Below, one piece after another: positions 16,366-25,243 of a stretch of DNA of 64,000 nucleotides. Location of the stretch: contig JAFUPC010000079.1 of NCBI GenBank assembly GCA_017481495.1, positions 1 to 64,000 on the forward strand. The letters are read 5' to 3'. The translations under genes and the position numbers were made by a program. The stretch is from Clostridia bacterium. Its GTDB lineage: Bacteria > Bacillota > Clostridia > Oscillospirales > CAG-272. Numbering within the stretch: position 1 is the stretch's first letter; each line of letters opens with the position of its first letter. The notes under the pieces were generated by a model. That model searched no databases and was not told where the DNA came from. It saw nothing but the letters and a program-made list of their open reading frames with translations.

Positions 16366-18039
16366 ATGGATTACAAAGCACTCTCTGAGCTTCTGTTTCC
16401 CAATGTGACGGCAACTGTCGAGGAAATCGAAGCACGTTATCCCGCGCGTGACCTGCCCGAGGGCGCAAAGGTCACACGTTTCGCACCGAGCCCGACCGGA
16501 TTTGTACATTTCGGCGGTATGTATCAGGCGGTCGTGGATGAACGTCTTGCGCACCAATCGGGCGGCGTTTTCTTTCTGCGCATCGAAGATACCGACGGTC
16601 AACGCGAGATCAAGGGTGCGGTGGAAGCACTAATCCATACCCTCTCCGACTACGGCGTTTCCTACGATGAGGGCATCAAAGAGGACGAAAACGGCGATCT
16701 TGTTGAGGTCGGCGATTACGGCCCCTACAAGCAGTCCCAGCGTGCGGAGCTCTACCACGTCTTTGCAAAGAAGCTCGTCGCGGAGGGCAAGGCATACCCG
16801 TGCTTCACCACCGCCGAAGAGCTGGAAGAAATTCAGGAAACCGACAAGAAAGCGGAGATCAAAAACACCGACTGGCACACGGCGGCGGAACAGAAGCGTG
16901 CGGCAATGCTTGCTGGCCGTCAGTTCACAATGGAAGAAGTCAAGGCGCATCTGGCAAACAGCGACCCGTTCGTCATCCGTATTCTTGCAAACGGCGACCC
17001 CGAAAAGAAGACGAAATTCACCGATATGGTCAAAGGCAATCTCGAAGTGCCGGAAAACGATGAGGACTTCGTTCTGCTCAAGTCCGACGGCATTCCGACC
17101 TACCATTTCGCTCACGCCGTTGACGACCATCTGATGAAGACGACCCACGTCATCCGCGGCGAGGACTGGCTCCCCTCCCTGCCCAAGCACATCATGCTGT
17201 TCAATTACCTGGGCTTTAAGATGCCGAAATATCTGCACACCGCGCAGATCCTCAAAACCGACGAAAACGGTAACAAGAAAAAGCTCTCCAAGCGCGACAT
17301 GGGCGCGAAAATGGATGACTACCGTCAGATGGGCTACGCGACCGAATGCGTCTGGGAGTACCTGCTCACCCTGCTCAATTCCAACTTTGAGGAATGGCAC
17401 GCGCAGAACGCGGACAAGTCCTATCTCGACTTCCCGTTCAACATCAAGAAAATGGCGACCTCCGGCTGTCTCTACGATTACGCAAAATTAAACGACGTTT
17501 CCAAGAACGTCCTCTCCCGCATGACCGCCGACGAGATCTACGAAAAATCGCTTGACTGGGCAAACGAATTTGACCCCGATTTTGCCGCTGTCATGAAAGC
17601 GGACCCCGAAAAGACAAAAGCGATCTTCGCCATCGGCCGTGGCGGCAAGAAGCCGAGAAAGGATCTCTGCACCTGGAACGATGTCAAGCCCTACATGGGA
17701 TTCTTCTTTGCGCCGTATTTCACCGTGGACAGAACGCCGCTGGAACGCTTTGACCCGGCGGATGTCAAATCTGCGTGCGCAAAGTTCCTTGAAACCTACG
17801 ACCCGGCGGACGAAATGAATGTCTGGTTTGACAAGATCAAGGCGATCGCCGATGCGCTCGGCTACGCATCCGACATGAAAGCTTACAAGGCAAATCCAGA
17901 TGCGTACAAGGGCAACGTCGCCGACATCTCCATGTTCCTGCGCATCGCAGTCACAGGACGGGAGAACGCACCGGACCTTTTCACCGTGATGCAGATTCTC
18001 GGAGAAGAAGAGACGAGGAAGAGAATTCTGGCGTTGTAA
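16366..18039 (+). CDS. gltX: Glutamate--tRNA ligase (GluRS)
   Basis: 557 residues. Class I synthetase with RFAPSPTGFVHFGGMYQAVV at residues 38-57 (HIGH-type motif as HFGG), the FFLRIEDTDGQRE segment, and a KMSKS-type motif KKLSKRD near residue 305. It is about 70 residues longer than typical 485-residue bacterial GluRS, with extra sequence in the middle (EIQETDKKAEIKNTDWHTAA) and C-terminal anticodon region, which marks a Clostridia-type subfamily. It charges tRNA-Glu. It lies just upstream of glnS, separated by a repeat. The presence of GlnRS suggests this GluRS need not misacylate tRNA-Gln, but that is inference. Confidence 0.92.
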   Translation: MDYKALSELLFPNVTATVEEIEARYPARDLPEGAKVTRFAPSPTGFVHFGGMYQAVVDERLAHQSGGVFFLRIEDTDGQREIKGAVEALIHTLSDYGVSYDEGIKEDENGDLVEVGDYGPYKQSQRAELYHVFAKKLVAEGKAYPCFTTAEELEEIQETDKKAEIKNTDWHTAAEQKRAAMLAGRQFTMEEVKAHLANSDPFVIRILANGDPEKKTKFTDMVKGNLEVPENDEDFVLLKSDGIPTYHFAHAVDDHLMKTTHVIRGEDWLPSLPKHIMLFNYLGFKMPKYLHTAQILKTDENGNKKKLSKRDMGAKMDDYRQMGYATECVWEYLLTLLNSNFEEWHAQNADKSYLDFPFNIKKMATSGCLYDYAKLNDVSKNVLSRMTADEIYEKSLDWANEFDPDFAAVMKADPEKTKAIFAIGRGGKKPRKDLCTWNDVKPYMGFFFAPYFTVDRTPLERFDPADVKSACAKFLETYDPADEMNVWFDKIKAIADALGYASDMKAYKANPDAYKGNVADISMFLRIAVTGRENAPDLFTVMQILGEEETRKRILAL

Positions 18040-18063
18040 TTTTTGCAGAGCAAACCGACAAAT

Positions 18064-18089
18064 CTATAGGGGCGCCCATTGGGCGTCCG
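18064..18089 (+). repeat. One-ended copy of the 13.3-kb palindromic repeat
   Basis: The stretch CTATAGGGGCGCCCATTGGG and the following CGTCCG match the left end of the element at 13283 with a single base difference. The inverted right end is missing. It sits 24 nt after the gltX stop, where the inner GCGCCCATTGGGCGT palindrome could act as a weak transcript end. Confidence 0.8.
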
Positions 18090-18168
18090 CACAGCGTGAT
18101 TGTTATATAACCGATTTTTTCAAAACACACCGTACACATTCAGAAAGGTATTTTATATAAACAATATC

Positions 18169-19830
18169 ATGGAAGAAACAAAAGAACTGAAAGCGTCCAA
18201 TTTTATCTGGGACGCCATTGAGGACGATTTAGCGTCCGGAACCTATACCTCCGTTCACACCCGTTTTCCGCCGGAACCGAACGGATATCTGCACATCGGC
18301 CACTGCAAGGCACTCGTCATCGACTTCGGCACCGCGCAGAAGTTCGGCGGAATGTGCAATCTCCGCATGGACGACACGAACCCCGCAAAGGAAGACACCG
18401 AATATGTCGATGCCATCAAGGAAGACATCCACTGGCTCGGCTTTGACTGGGATGACCGCTTCTTCTACGGCTCGGATTATTTTGAGCAGGACTACGAATA
18501 TGCGGTGGGACTGATCAAAAAGGGACTTGCATACGTCTGTGAGCTGACCGCGGAGCAGTTCCGCGACCCGGCATACTGCGGCGACGTCAATCACCCCGCC
18601 GTTTCCCCGTGGAGAGACCGCCCCATCGAGGAATCCCTTGACCTCTTTGCCCGCATGAAGAACGGCGAATTCCCGGAGGGCAAGTATACCCTCCGCGCAA
18701 AGATCGACCTTGCATCCGGCAACTTCTGTATGCGCGACCCCGTGCTTTACCGCATCCGTTATATCGAGCACCACAGACAGGGCACGAAATGGTGCATCTA
18801 TCCGATGTACGACTTTGCGCATCCGATCCAGGACGCCATCGAGGGCATCACACACTCCCTCTGCTCTCTGGAATATGAGATCCACCGGCCGCTGTACGAC
18901 TGGGTCATCGCAAACTGCGACGTTCCGTCCAAGCCCCGTCAGATCGAATTTGCCCGCCTGAACATCACAAACACCGTTATGTCCAAGCGTTTCCTGCGCC
19001 ATCTCGTCGAATCCGGTCTTGTGGACGGCTGGGACGACCCGCGGATGCCCACGCTCTGCGGTCTGCGCCGCCGCGGCTATACCCCCGGCTCCATTCTCGA
19101 TTTCTGCTCCCGCATCGGCGTGTCGAAAGCCAATTCCCTTGTGGAGATCGGTCTTCTGGAAGCGTGTGTCCGCGATGAGCTGAACGAAAAGGCACCCCGC
19201 CGCATCGCTGTCCAGCATCCCATCAAGGTCGTCGTTGACAACTATCCGGACGGACAGGTCGATTATTTCGAGGTTCCCAATCACCCGCAGCACCCGGAGC
19301 TGGGAATGCGCCGCGTTCCGTTCACAAAGTACCTGTATATTGATTCTTCTGACTTTGCACTCGTTCCGCCGCCCAAGTTCCACCGTCTGAAGCCCGATTC
19401 CGAGGTGCGTCTGATGGGTTCCTATATCATGAAGTGCGGCGAGGTCGTTCTGAACGACGACGGTTCGGTGAAAGAGATCCATACGACCGTAGACCTGGAA
19501 ACCGGATGCGGCAATCCTACCGACGGCAGAAAGATCAAGGGCACGATCCACTGGCTGTCCGCTGACTACGCGGAGGAAGCGACCGTTGTCCTCTACGACC
19601 GCCTGTTCACCGTGGAAAACATGAACGAAATCGACTCCGCGGACTACGACAAGTATCTGAATCCCGATTCCGCCATCCGGGTCGAGCACGTCAAGGTCGA
19701 GCCCGCACTCGGTGATGCCGCACCCGGCGAGCAGTTCCAGTTCGTCCGCGACGGCTATTACTGCAAGGATACGAAGAACGCAAACACCTTCAACCGCGTC
19801 GTCACGCTGAAGGATTCGTTTAAGGCATAA
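18169..19830 (+). CDS. glnS: Glutamine--tRNA ligase (GlnRS)
   Basis: 553 residues from ATG 18169, nearly the length of E. coli GlnRS. Class I motifs: RFPPEPNGYLHIGHCKAL with HIGH at 42-45 and TVMSKRFL (KMSKS type) near residue 269-276; also RMDDTNPAKEDTEYV, DPRMPTLCGLRRRG and the C-terminal beta-barrel anticodon domains. It charges tRNA-Gln directly. The start is chosen by alignment to the family N-terminus (KASNFIWDAIEDDL); the nearest good site, AGAAAGG, is about 20 nt upstream, further than usual. A TTG at 18100 is in frame but has no family support. Confidence 0.93.
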   Translation: MEETKELKASNFIWDAIEDDLASGTYTSVHTRFPPEPNGYLHIGHCKALVIDFGTAQKFGGMCNLRMDDTNPAKEDTEYVDAIKEDIHWLGFDWDDRFFYGSDYFEQDYEYAVGLIKKGLAYVCELTAEQFRDPAYCGDVNHPAVSPWRDRPIEESLDLFARMKNGEFPEGKYTLRAKIDLASGNFCMRDPVLYRIRYIEHHRQGTKWCIYPMYDFAHPIQDAIEGITHSLCSLEYEIHRPLYDWVIANCDVPSKPRQIEFARLNITNTVMSKRFLRHLVESGLVDGWDDPRMPTLCGLRRRGYTPGSILDFCSRIGVSKANSLVEIGLLEACVRDELNEKAPRRIAVQHPIKVVVDNYPDGQVDYFEVPNHPQHPELGMRRVPFTKYLYIDSSDFALVPPPKFHRLKPDSEVRLMGSYIMKCGEVVLNDDGSVKEIHTTVDLETGCGNPTDGRKIKGTIHWLSADYAEEATVVLYDRLFTVENMNEIDSADYDKYLNPDSAIRVEHVKVEPALGDAAPGEQFQFVRDGYYCKDTKNANTFNRVVTLKDSFKA

Positions 19831-19883
19831 ATCCTGTGCATACCGCCACCCGTAAAATAAACAGAAACGGAGACATCATCGGT

Positions 19884-20426
19884 TTGTCTACACGAAAGAT
19901 CTATATCCTGCTGACGAAATTTTACGGCAGCGGTTCCCGCGCACTGACCCTGTTTTCCGGAAATTACTACACCCATGCCTCCATCGGTCTCGACGAGGAC
20001 ATGAACACCTTTTACAGCTTCGTCGTCAAAGGCTTCATGATCGAAAAGATCACGCGGTATCTGAAACCCGGCCGCGAGCCTTTCCCCGTCAAGCTGTACG
20101 AGATTTCCGTTCCTGAGGATGTCTATTACCGCATCAAGCACAAAATCGACTTTTTTGTCGCTTACAAAAGTCGGATGCACTACACGATGCTCGGCGTGAT
20201 TCTGTCTGTTCTGCGCATTCCGTATCAGCGGAAATATACCTATTTCTGCTCGCAGTTTGTCGCGGAGGTGCTGAAAAGCGTGGACATCGTGCCGTCGCAC
20301 AAAAACAGCGCGCTCTATCTCCCCGGCGACCTCTCGACCGTACCCGGCGTGCGGCTTCTGTTCGTCGGAGATATGGAAGCGCTGGTGTATCAGTTCCGTC
20401 TGGCAAACGAATCGTATGTAAACTGA
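19884..20426 (+). CDS. Permuted NlpC/P60 (YaeF/YiiX-type) family protein
   Basis: 180 residues if translation starts at TTG 19884, which has a GGAGA site 10 nt upstream; a GTG at 19836 is also in frame (196 residues) but lacks a site. In a circularly permuted papain-like fold the His comes first: YYTHASIGL near residue 35, then YFCSQFVAEVL near residue 115-125 with the Cys. Such proteins are thiol hydrolases or acyltransferases acting on peptide or lipid amides. No signal peptide is seen. It overlaps nothing and is followed within 1 nt by a lipoprotein gene, so the two are probably co-translated downstream of glnS. Substrate unknown. Confidence 0.7.
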   Translation: MSTRKIYILLTKFYGSGSRALTLFSGNYYTHASIGLDEDMNTFYSFVVKGFMIEKITRYLKPGREPFPVKLYEISVPEDVYYRIKHKIDFFVAYKSRMHYTMLGVILSVLRIPYQRKYTYFCSQFVAEVLKSVDIVPSHKNSALYLPGDLSTVPGVRLLFVGDMEALVYQFRLANESYVN

Positions 20427-20427
20427 A

Positions 20428-21156
20428 ATGAAACACCGCTTTTTTCTGTCGGTGCTGTTCTCTGCCGCACTGCTTCTGTCTTCCTGCGGACAGGCGGCGG
20501 ATACGGCACAGCGCGCCCACGCACAAGGAGTACAGCATATTATGGAACAATCCCTGCTCGATTCCGCCAAAATCGGAACAACATACAGCTCAACGCTCGG
20601 CATCATGTTCACCGCCGGCAGTATCGCGTATTACTGCACACCCCAGGATGCGTACATTTTCGCCGATACCGGGTGTGACGGAACGCATTTCTGCACCGTT
20701 CCCGACGTGTACGGCGATATGATCTTCGTCGTTGACCCGATGCGCTACGATGAATACTGCGTCTGGCCGTGCGCAAAGAATTACGAGGACTTCATCCGTC
20801 TTCTGCTCTCGCTCGGCGATACCGGTGTTCTGCTCTCTGCACCCGATAAAAATGCGGAGGAGTTTGAAGCATTCTGTCAGAAGTTCTTATCCGAATACGA
20901 CACGGACGAACGCCGCACCGCCCGCGCATCTCTTGCCGCACAGTACGGCGATCTTGCGCCGATGGAGGATGCGTATGCGTACATCCGCGGCATTCTCGAT
21001 ACGTTCGATTTTTCGTCGATTCCGTATTCCGATGAATACTATGAATCAGCGGGAATCCCGAATCCGAACAAGCCGGATGAGGACGGGTTTCATTTTGTGG
21101 ACAACGGAGCGGTATTTACATCGACGGTTGAGATCAAAACGATAAAAGAAGAATAA
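20428..21156 (+). CDS. Putative lipoprotein, unknown function
   Basis: 242 residues. N-terminal MKHRFFLSVLFSAALLLSSC is a clear lipoprotein signal peptide with lipobox LLSSC (lipidated Cys about residue 20). The rest is acidic and soluble with several Cys residues (TGCDGTHFC, YCVWPCAKNYEDF) and no recognised domain. The start codon lies 1 nt past the stop of the permuted NlpC/P60 gene, so the pair probably works together at the membrane. A terminator follows directly. Confidence 0.7.
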   Translation: MKHRFFLSVLFSAALLLSSCGQAADTAQRAHAQGVQHIMEQSLLDSAKIGTTYSSTLGIMFTAGSIAYYCTPQDAYIFADTGCDGTHFCTVPDVYGDMIFVVDPMRYDEYCVWPCAKNYEDFIRLLLSLGDTGVLLSAPDKNAEEFEAFCQKFLSEYDTDERRTARASLAAQYGDLAPMEDAYAYIRGILDTFDFSSIPYSDEYYESAGIPNPNKPDEDGFHFVDNGAVFTSTVEIKTIKEE

Positions 21157-21157
21157 C

Positions 21158-21195
21158 AAAAAACACACACCGTATTTCCCGCGGTGTGCGTTTTA
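21158..21195. terminator. Bidirectional terminator between convergent genes
   Basis: AAAACACACACCG and CGGTGTGCGTTTT form a 13-position stem with one mismatch and an A-tract/T-tract on either side. It serves the lipoprotein gene on + and the MBL gene on -. Confidence 0.8.
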
Positions 21196-21200
21196 CATTT

Positions 21201-22064
21201 TTACAGAATAATCGTATTCGTCCCGTCCTTTGTGACGTAATGCGTTTTCACGCCGAGCTGTTCCATCCATTTTCTGGTGACGGCGGTGCCGTACATTCGG
21301 ATGCGGCCCATTTTGCGGAGCTTTTCCACGTCCGACAGATAGGCGGGAACCTCCGGTTCGTTGTAGAGCCAGTCAGCACAGCACCACATACACGCCTTGG
21401 GCGCGATGGCGGCGTAGACCTCCATCGACACATTCATGTGACCGTGATGCGCCATCTGTACAATGTCGGCTTTCAGGAGATGCCGCGATTCGCGGAAGAG
21501 GATGTCTCCGCCGTCGGGGCCGAGATCGCCCAAAAACAGAACGGTCTTATCGGGTGTCGTTACCTTGAATACCAGTGACGAATCGTTCATCAGATTCGCG
21601 GTCAGACCGGGATGATAGGTGTAGAGAAAATCAATATGTACCTCGTCGATGTCGATAGACTCGCCCTGCTTTACAACGTGCGTTTTCTCCCGGAATTTCG
21701 GCAGAACGGCGTTGAACGCGGGGAGCATTTCGTTCAGCTCGGTGCAGTAATAGGCGTAATCCTCGACGTCATGATTTTCGATGATCTCATACGGCGGGAA
21801 ATTGTAGTAGACCGTTCCGATGTCGAAATCCGCGGCGCCGTTTTTTTCGTACTCGTCGACCAGACCGCTGATGTGGTCGTTGTGCGCATGGGTCAGAATC
21901 CACGCGGCGATGTGTCTGTCGCCGACATACTGCTTTAAGAGCGGCATATCCGCCGGTCTTCCGCCGTCGATGACGATGACGTTGTCTTCTTTTGTCACAA
22001 GAACAAAGGACATCATGAACTGCGATGTCTCGGTCAGCTGGTATAATACAGTGTTGTTGTTCAT
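21201..22064 (-). CDS. MBL-fold (ComEC-like) metallohydrolase
   Basis: 287 residues. Metallo-beta-lactamase fold with the metal motif THAHNDH at residues 58-64, GDLGPDGG and a later AHHGH. This pattern resembles the soluble competence-protein-ComEC-like MBL group, which acts on phosphodiester or similar bonds. No membrane segment and no signal peptide. It is the last gene of the long minus-strand run that begins at lon; 18 nt separate it from the gene upstream. The actual substrate cannot be inferred from sequence. Confidence 0.8.
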   Translation of the reverse strand: MNNNTVLYQLTETSQFMMSFVLVTKEDNVIVIDGGRPADMPLLKQYVGDRHIAAWILTHAHNDHISGLVDEYEKNGAADFDIGTVYYNFPPYEIIENHDVEDYAYYCTELNEMLPAFNAVLPKFREKTHVVKQGESIDIDEVHIDFLYTYHPGLTANLMNDSSLVFKVTTPDKTVLFLGDLGPDGGDILFRESRHLLKADIVQMAHHGHMNVSMEVYAAIAPKACMWCCADWLYNEPEVPAYLSDVEKLRKMGRIRMYGTAVTRKWMEQLGVKTHYVTKDGTNTIIL

Positions 22065-22082
22065 ATTTCCATCTGTTTCCTC

Positions 22083-22496
22083 TCAATGCTTGTGTTTGTC
22101 AAATACTCCGTGCAGATCCATGTACCAGACACCCTCCGCATCCCGGAATCCAAGCCACTTGATGAGATGCTCCGACGTTTCCGTCTGCGGGCGGAACACC
22201 GCTTCATGAGAGCCGGTCAGGTCCATGAAATTGAGGGTCTGCCGTCCCATGATGAACAACGCTTCCTCATCGTCCACGCCGGGCGCGTTCACAAGGTCGT
22301 AAAGACAGCCGCACGTTCTGCCGCCGATGTCCTCGCCAAGTGTGAATTGCGAAATGCCGACAAACGTGTCCTCATCGTCCGGCCCCTCGCCGAGATATGC
22401 CTGATAACAGACGGCTTCCGCGCGGTAGGTTACACCGCAGAGTGCACACAGCTGTGCCTGCAATTCCTTTGACTGTACCGGTTTGATGATCAGCAT
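22083..22496 (-). CDS. Small GNAT-like protein
   Basis: 137 residues. The pattern VGISQFTLGEDIG, GVDDEEALFIMGRQTLNFMD and LIKWLGFRDAEGVWYMDLHG resembles the strand-helix order and C-terminal GF motif of divergent GNAT acetyltransferases, but the acetyl-CoA pyrophosphate loop (Q/RxxGxG/A) is not obvious. It may be catalytically altered. It lies 15 nt downstream of rluB and upstream of the MBL gene in one transcription run. Function unknown. Confidence 0.6.
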   Translation of the reverse strand: MLIIKPVQSKELQAQLCALCGVTYRAEAVCYQAYLGEGPDDEDTFVGISQFTLGEDIGGRTCGCLYDLVNAPGVDDEEALFIMGRQTLNFMDLTGSHEAVFRPQTETSEHLIKWLGFRDAEGVWYMDLHGVFDKHKH

Positions 22497-22511
22497 AATC
22501 GTTTCTCCCTA

Positions 22512-23426
22512 TTATGATTCGCCGCGGTTTTTGCGTGCCGCATTTGCCGCACCTCTTGCACCTTTGGGGACATGGGAGAACGATTCTCCGTGTCTGACAC
22601 CCGCACGGCCCGCGCGGTGGGAGGGCGAGTGGGATTTCTTTTTGGTCTCGGCAATCTTCGATGCACTGCGTTCATCGCGTGCGGCGTTTTTGAACTGCTC
22701 TTTTCCGGTCGGCATCAGGGAGGTCAGCTCCTCCGGGGTCAGATATCGCCATTTGCCCAAGCGCAGATTTCCGAGTGGAATATCGCCGATGGCGATGCGC
22801 TTGAGACGGATAATCTTCAGTCCCACCTGCTCGCACATTTTGCGGATCTGGCGGTTGCGGCCTTCGTAAAGCTCCATTTGCAGAGTGCAGTGCTCGTCGT
22901 CCTTTTCCAGCACCGTCACGGCAACCGGACGGATGTCAAAGCCGTCGATCTCCATCGGGGAGGACAGCTTGTCGAGCTGTTCGTCTGTCGGAATGCCCTC
23001 GATGCGGACATTGTAATATTTCGGCACCTCATGGCTGGGGTGCATCATATAATTGGCGAAATCGCCGTCATTGGTCAGGATGAGCATCCCCTCGGAGACC
23101 TTGTCAAGCCGACCGACCGGATATACGCGGCATCCGACATCGGACACCAGCTGTGCCACGCATTTTCTGCCGAGATCGTCACTCATCGTCGTGACGTAAC
23201 CGCGCGGTTTGTTTAAGACAATGTAGGTCTTCTTTTCAATGTTGTCGGGCAGGTAGATGCGGCGGCCCTTGTAGCGGATCTCGTCGCGTTCGGGGTCGAT
23301 TTTCTGGCCGAGCTCCGCCCGCTCTCCGTTGACGGTGATGGTGCCGTCTTCGATTTCCTTTTCCGCCGCGCGGCGCGACATGACGCCGGCATCGGACATA
23401 TATTTCTGAAGTCTGATTTTTTCCAT
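22512..23426 (-). CDS. rluB: Pseudouridine synthase RluB/RsuA family
   Basis: 304 residues. N-terminal S4 RNA-binding domain (RLQKYMSDAGVMSRRAAEKE), then the RsuA-type catalytic domain with VYPVGRLDKVSEGMLILTND and catalytic Asp at 108, and EGRNRQIRKM. The C-terminal 50 residues are a basic, Ser/Lys/Arg-rich tail that probably contacts rRNA. It follows dacF by 13 nt. The subfamily and location beside scpAB in many Firmicutes point to RluB, which modifies 23S rRNA at helix 80-90 region uridines; the exact target is inferred from the family. Confidence 0.9.
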   Translation of the reverse strand: MEKIRLQKYMSDAGVMSRRAAEKEIEDGTITVNGERAELGQKIDPERDEIRYKGRRIYLPDNIEKKTYIVLNKPRGYVTTMSDDLGRKCVAQLVSDVGCRVYPVGRLDKVSEGMLILTNDGDFANYMMHPSHEVPKYYNVRIEGIPTDEQLDKLSSPMEIDGFDIRPVAVTVLEKDDEHCTLQMELYEGRNRQIRKMCEQVGLKIIRLKRIAIGDIPLGNLRLGKWRYLTPEELTSLMPTGKEQFKNAARDERSASKIAETKKKSHSPSHRAGRAGVRHGESFSHVPKGARGAANAARKNRGES

Positions 23427-23439
23427 GTTGTGTTTTTCC

Positions 23440-24651
23440 TTATATTTTCAAATGCAGGATTGCTTTGATGGTTTCCCAGATGGTCGTTTTTTTATACAGT
23501 TCGACACTTTCCGATGCGTACAGCGCAAGACGACCGATCTCCGTTTTGCCGTTGTAATATACGACATACCCGACAATGTCCCCCGCCGTCACCGGTGCGT
23601 ACAAAAACCGCGGCAGAAGCACCCGTTTGGAAATGTCCTGTCCCGTGCGCGAAAGGACGACCGACAGTCCCTCTTCATTACGAACCGCCGCCATCGCGTC
23701 GCCGTCTGCCGCATCCGTTACGGCACCGACCACGGGCAGAACCGCGTACTGTTCCCCGACCTCGGACAGCGTGACCCGCTCCACTTGGGCAAATCCCCAG
23801 TCATAAAGCGCGGTATGGTCGTTCCAGTCGTCGGGGGCGTTCAGTGTCACACAGATCAGCGTTACCCCGTCCCGCGTACACGCGGAGACCAGACACCGCC
23901 CGCTTGCCTTGGTGTATCCCGTTTTGACACCGATACAGCCATCAAGGCTTTTGAGCAGCCGGTTGTGGTTGACGAGCAGTCGGATGCCCTCGTTCCCTTT
24001 CAGCGGAATCTCCATTTTGTAGGTGGAGACCATTTCGCGGAATTCGTCGTATTTCATCGCCGCCTGTGTCATGAGGGCAAGCTCACGGGCGGTCGTATAA
24101 TGGTTTTCGTTGTCAAGGCCGTGCGGATTTTCAAAATGCGTGTTTTCAAGGCCGAGTGACACAGCGGTCTCGTTCATCCTATCGGCGAAGTCCGCAACAG
24201 ATCCGCCCACGGAAACGGCGATCGCTGCCGCCGCATCGTTTGCGCTCTCCATCAGCATCGCATACAGAAGATGCCGCAAGGTCAGTTCCTCGCCTTCATA
24301 GAGATACACGGAAGACCCCTCCACGCCGACCGCCGCCGCTGGAATCTTCACGCAAGTGTCCAATTCCGTTTCCGACCGTAGAACCGTCAGCGCGGTCATG
24401 ATCTTCGTCGTGCTGGCAGGCTTCCGCCGGGTATCCGCCGCCCGTTCCCAGAGAACGTCCCCGTCCTCCGTCATGAGGATCGCCGATGCGGCAGAGACAT
24501 CCGGTGCGCTGTCACCTGCGGCATAAGACAACGCGGGAATGCTGTCCGTATCGGGCAGAGTATCCGTTCCGGATGCAAAAACAGCGGTTGATAACAGTTG
24601 CAGCAGTACCGAAAAAAGCAAGGACAGTATGACGGATCTTCGTTTTTTCAT
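23440..24651 (-). CDS. dacF: D-alanyl-D-alanine carboxypeptidase (DacF-like, S11)
   Basis: 403 residues. Signal peptide at the N-terminus (SVILSLLFSVLLQLLSTAVFA) and the three penicillin-binding motifs in order: STTK at 80-83, SAN at 136-138 and KTG at 243-245. A C-terminal beta-rich domain and a weak amphipathic end helix follow, as in class-5 low-mass PBPs. It trims the terminal D-Ala from wall or cortex pentapeptides. Adjacent ytfJ and its place in the scpAB region match the DacF-type sporulation-linked group, but vegetative DacA-like function is also possible. Confidence 0.9.
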   Translation of the reverse strand: MKKRRSVILSLLFSVLLQLLSTAVFASGTDTLPDTDSIPALSYAAGDSAPDVSAASAILMTEDGDVLWERAADTRRKPASTTKIMTALTVLRSETELDTCVKIPAAAVGVEGSSVYLYEGEELTLRHLLYAMLMESANDAAAAIAVSVGGSVADFADRMNETAVSLGLENTHFENPHGLDNENHYTTARELALMTQAAMKYDEFREMVSTYKMEIPLKGNEGIRLLVNHNRLLKSLDGCIGVKTGYTKASGRCLVSACTRDGVTLICVTLNAPDDWNDHTALYDWGFAQVERVTLSEVGEQYAVLPVVGAVTDAADGDAMAAVRNEEGLSVVLSRTGQDISKRVLLPRFLYAPVTAGDIVGYVVYYNGKTEIGRLALYASESVELYKKTTIWETIKAILHLKI

Positions 24652-24725
24652 GTGCGTATCCCTTTCCCAAAGACAGATGGATTTATCACCATTCTATGCC
24701 GGCGGGGACACGCTTATGCAAAAAG

Positions 24726-25229
24726 TTATTCTGCGGAGTCGGGAGTAGCCGGAGTTTCTGCGGATTCGCCGGCGACAGCGGCAGAAGCGTTTGCCGCGGA
24801 TGTCATGGTTTCTGCGGAAGCGGATTCCGCCGGCTTTTTCTTCGGAATCAGCGCTTTGATCTTTTCGATGATCTCCGGCGCGCGGTCGACAAGAGAGGAT
24901 ACGTTATAACCGAGATCGGCGGGCTTGGAAACGGGATTGGAGACATTCATCATTTCGACCGAGCCGTCCGCGTGAACGACAAGAAACGCCACCGGCACGA
25001 CCTGGACACCGGAACCGCCGCCTCCGCCGAAGTTGTTGTTTCCCCCGGTCTTTTTGCTTTCGTAATCGACGCCGCCGGAAGCCAGTCCGACCGACACCTT
25101 GGATACGGGAATGATGGTCGTTCCCGCGCTCGTTTCAATGGGGGTACCGATGATGGTGTTGGCATCAATGATGGTCTTGATGTCTTCAAGCGCTCCCCCG
25201 ATGATACCGGAAATTTTTGTTTCTGCCAT
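24726..25229 (-). CDS. ytfJ: YtfJ family sporulation protein
   Basis: 167 residues. Family core ISGIIGGALEDIKTIIDANT, GTTIIPVSKVSVGLASGGVD, a Gly/Asn-rich FGGGGGSGVQVVPVAFLVV stretch, and a C-terminal helix (DRAPEIIEKIKALIPKKK). The last 30 residues form an Ala/Ser/Glu-rich tail not shared by the family. GerW/YtfJ proteins are found in spore formers and in B. subtilis YtfJ is linked to GerA/alanine germination. It lies 14 nt after the DUF2953 gene, the same pairing as ytfI-ytfJ in Bacillus. Confidence 0.9.
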   Translation of the reverse strand: MAETKISGIIGGALEDIKTIIDANTIIGTPIETSAGTTIIPVSKVSVGLASGGVDYESKKTGGNNNFGGGGGSGVQVVPVAFLVVHADGSVEMMNVSNPVSKPADLGYNVSSLVDRAPEIIEKIKALIPKKKPAESASAETMTSAANASAAVAGESAETPATPDSAE

Positions 25230-25243
25230 GTCTTTTTTGCTCC

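Noticed and set aside
18229..19689. 486-residue minus frame
   Set aside because: Antisense to glnS with no motif of its own.
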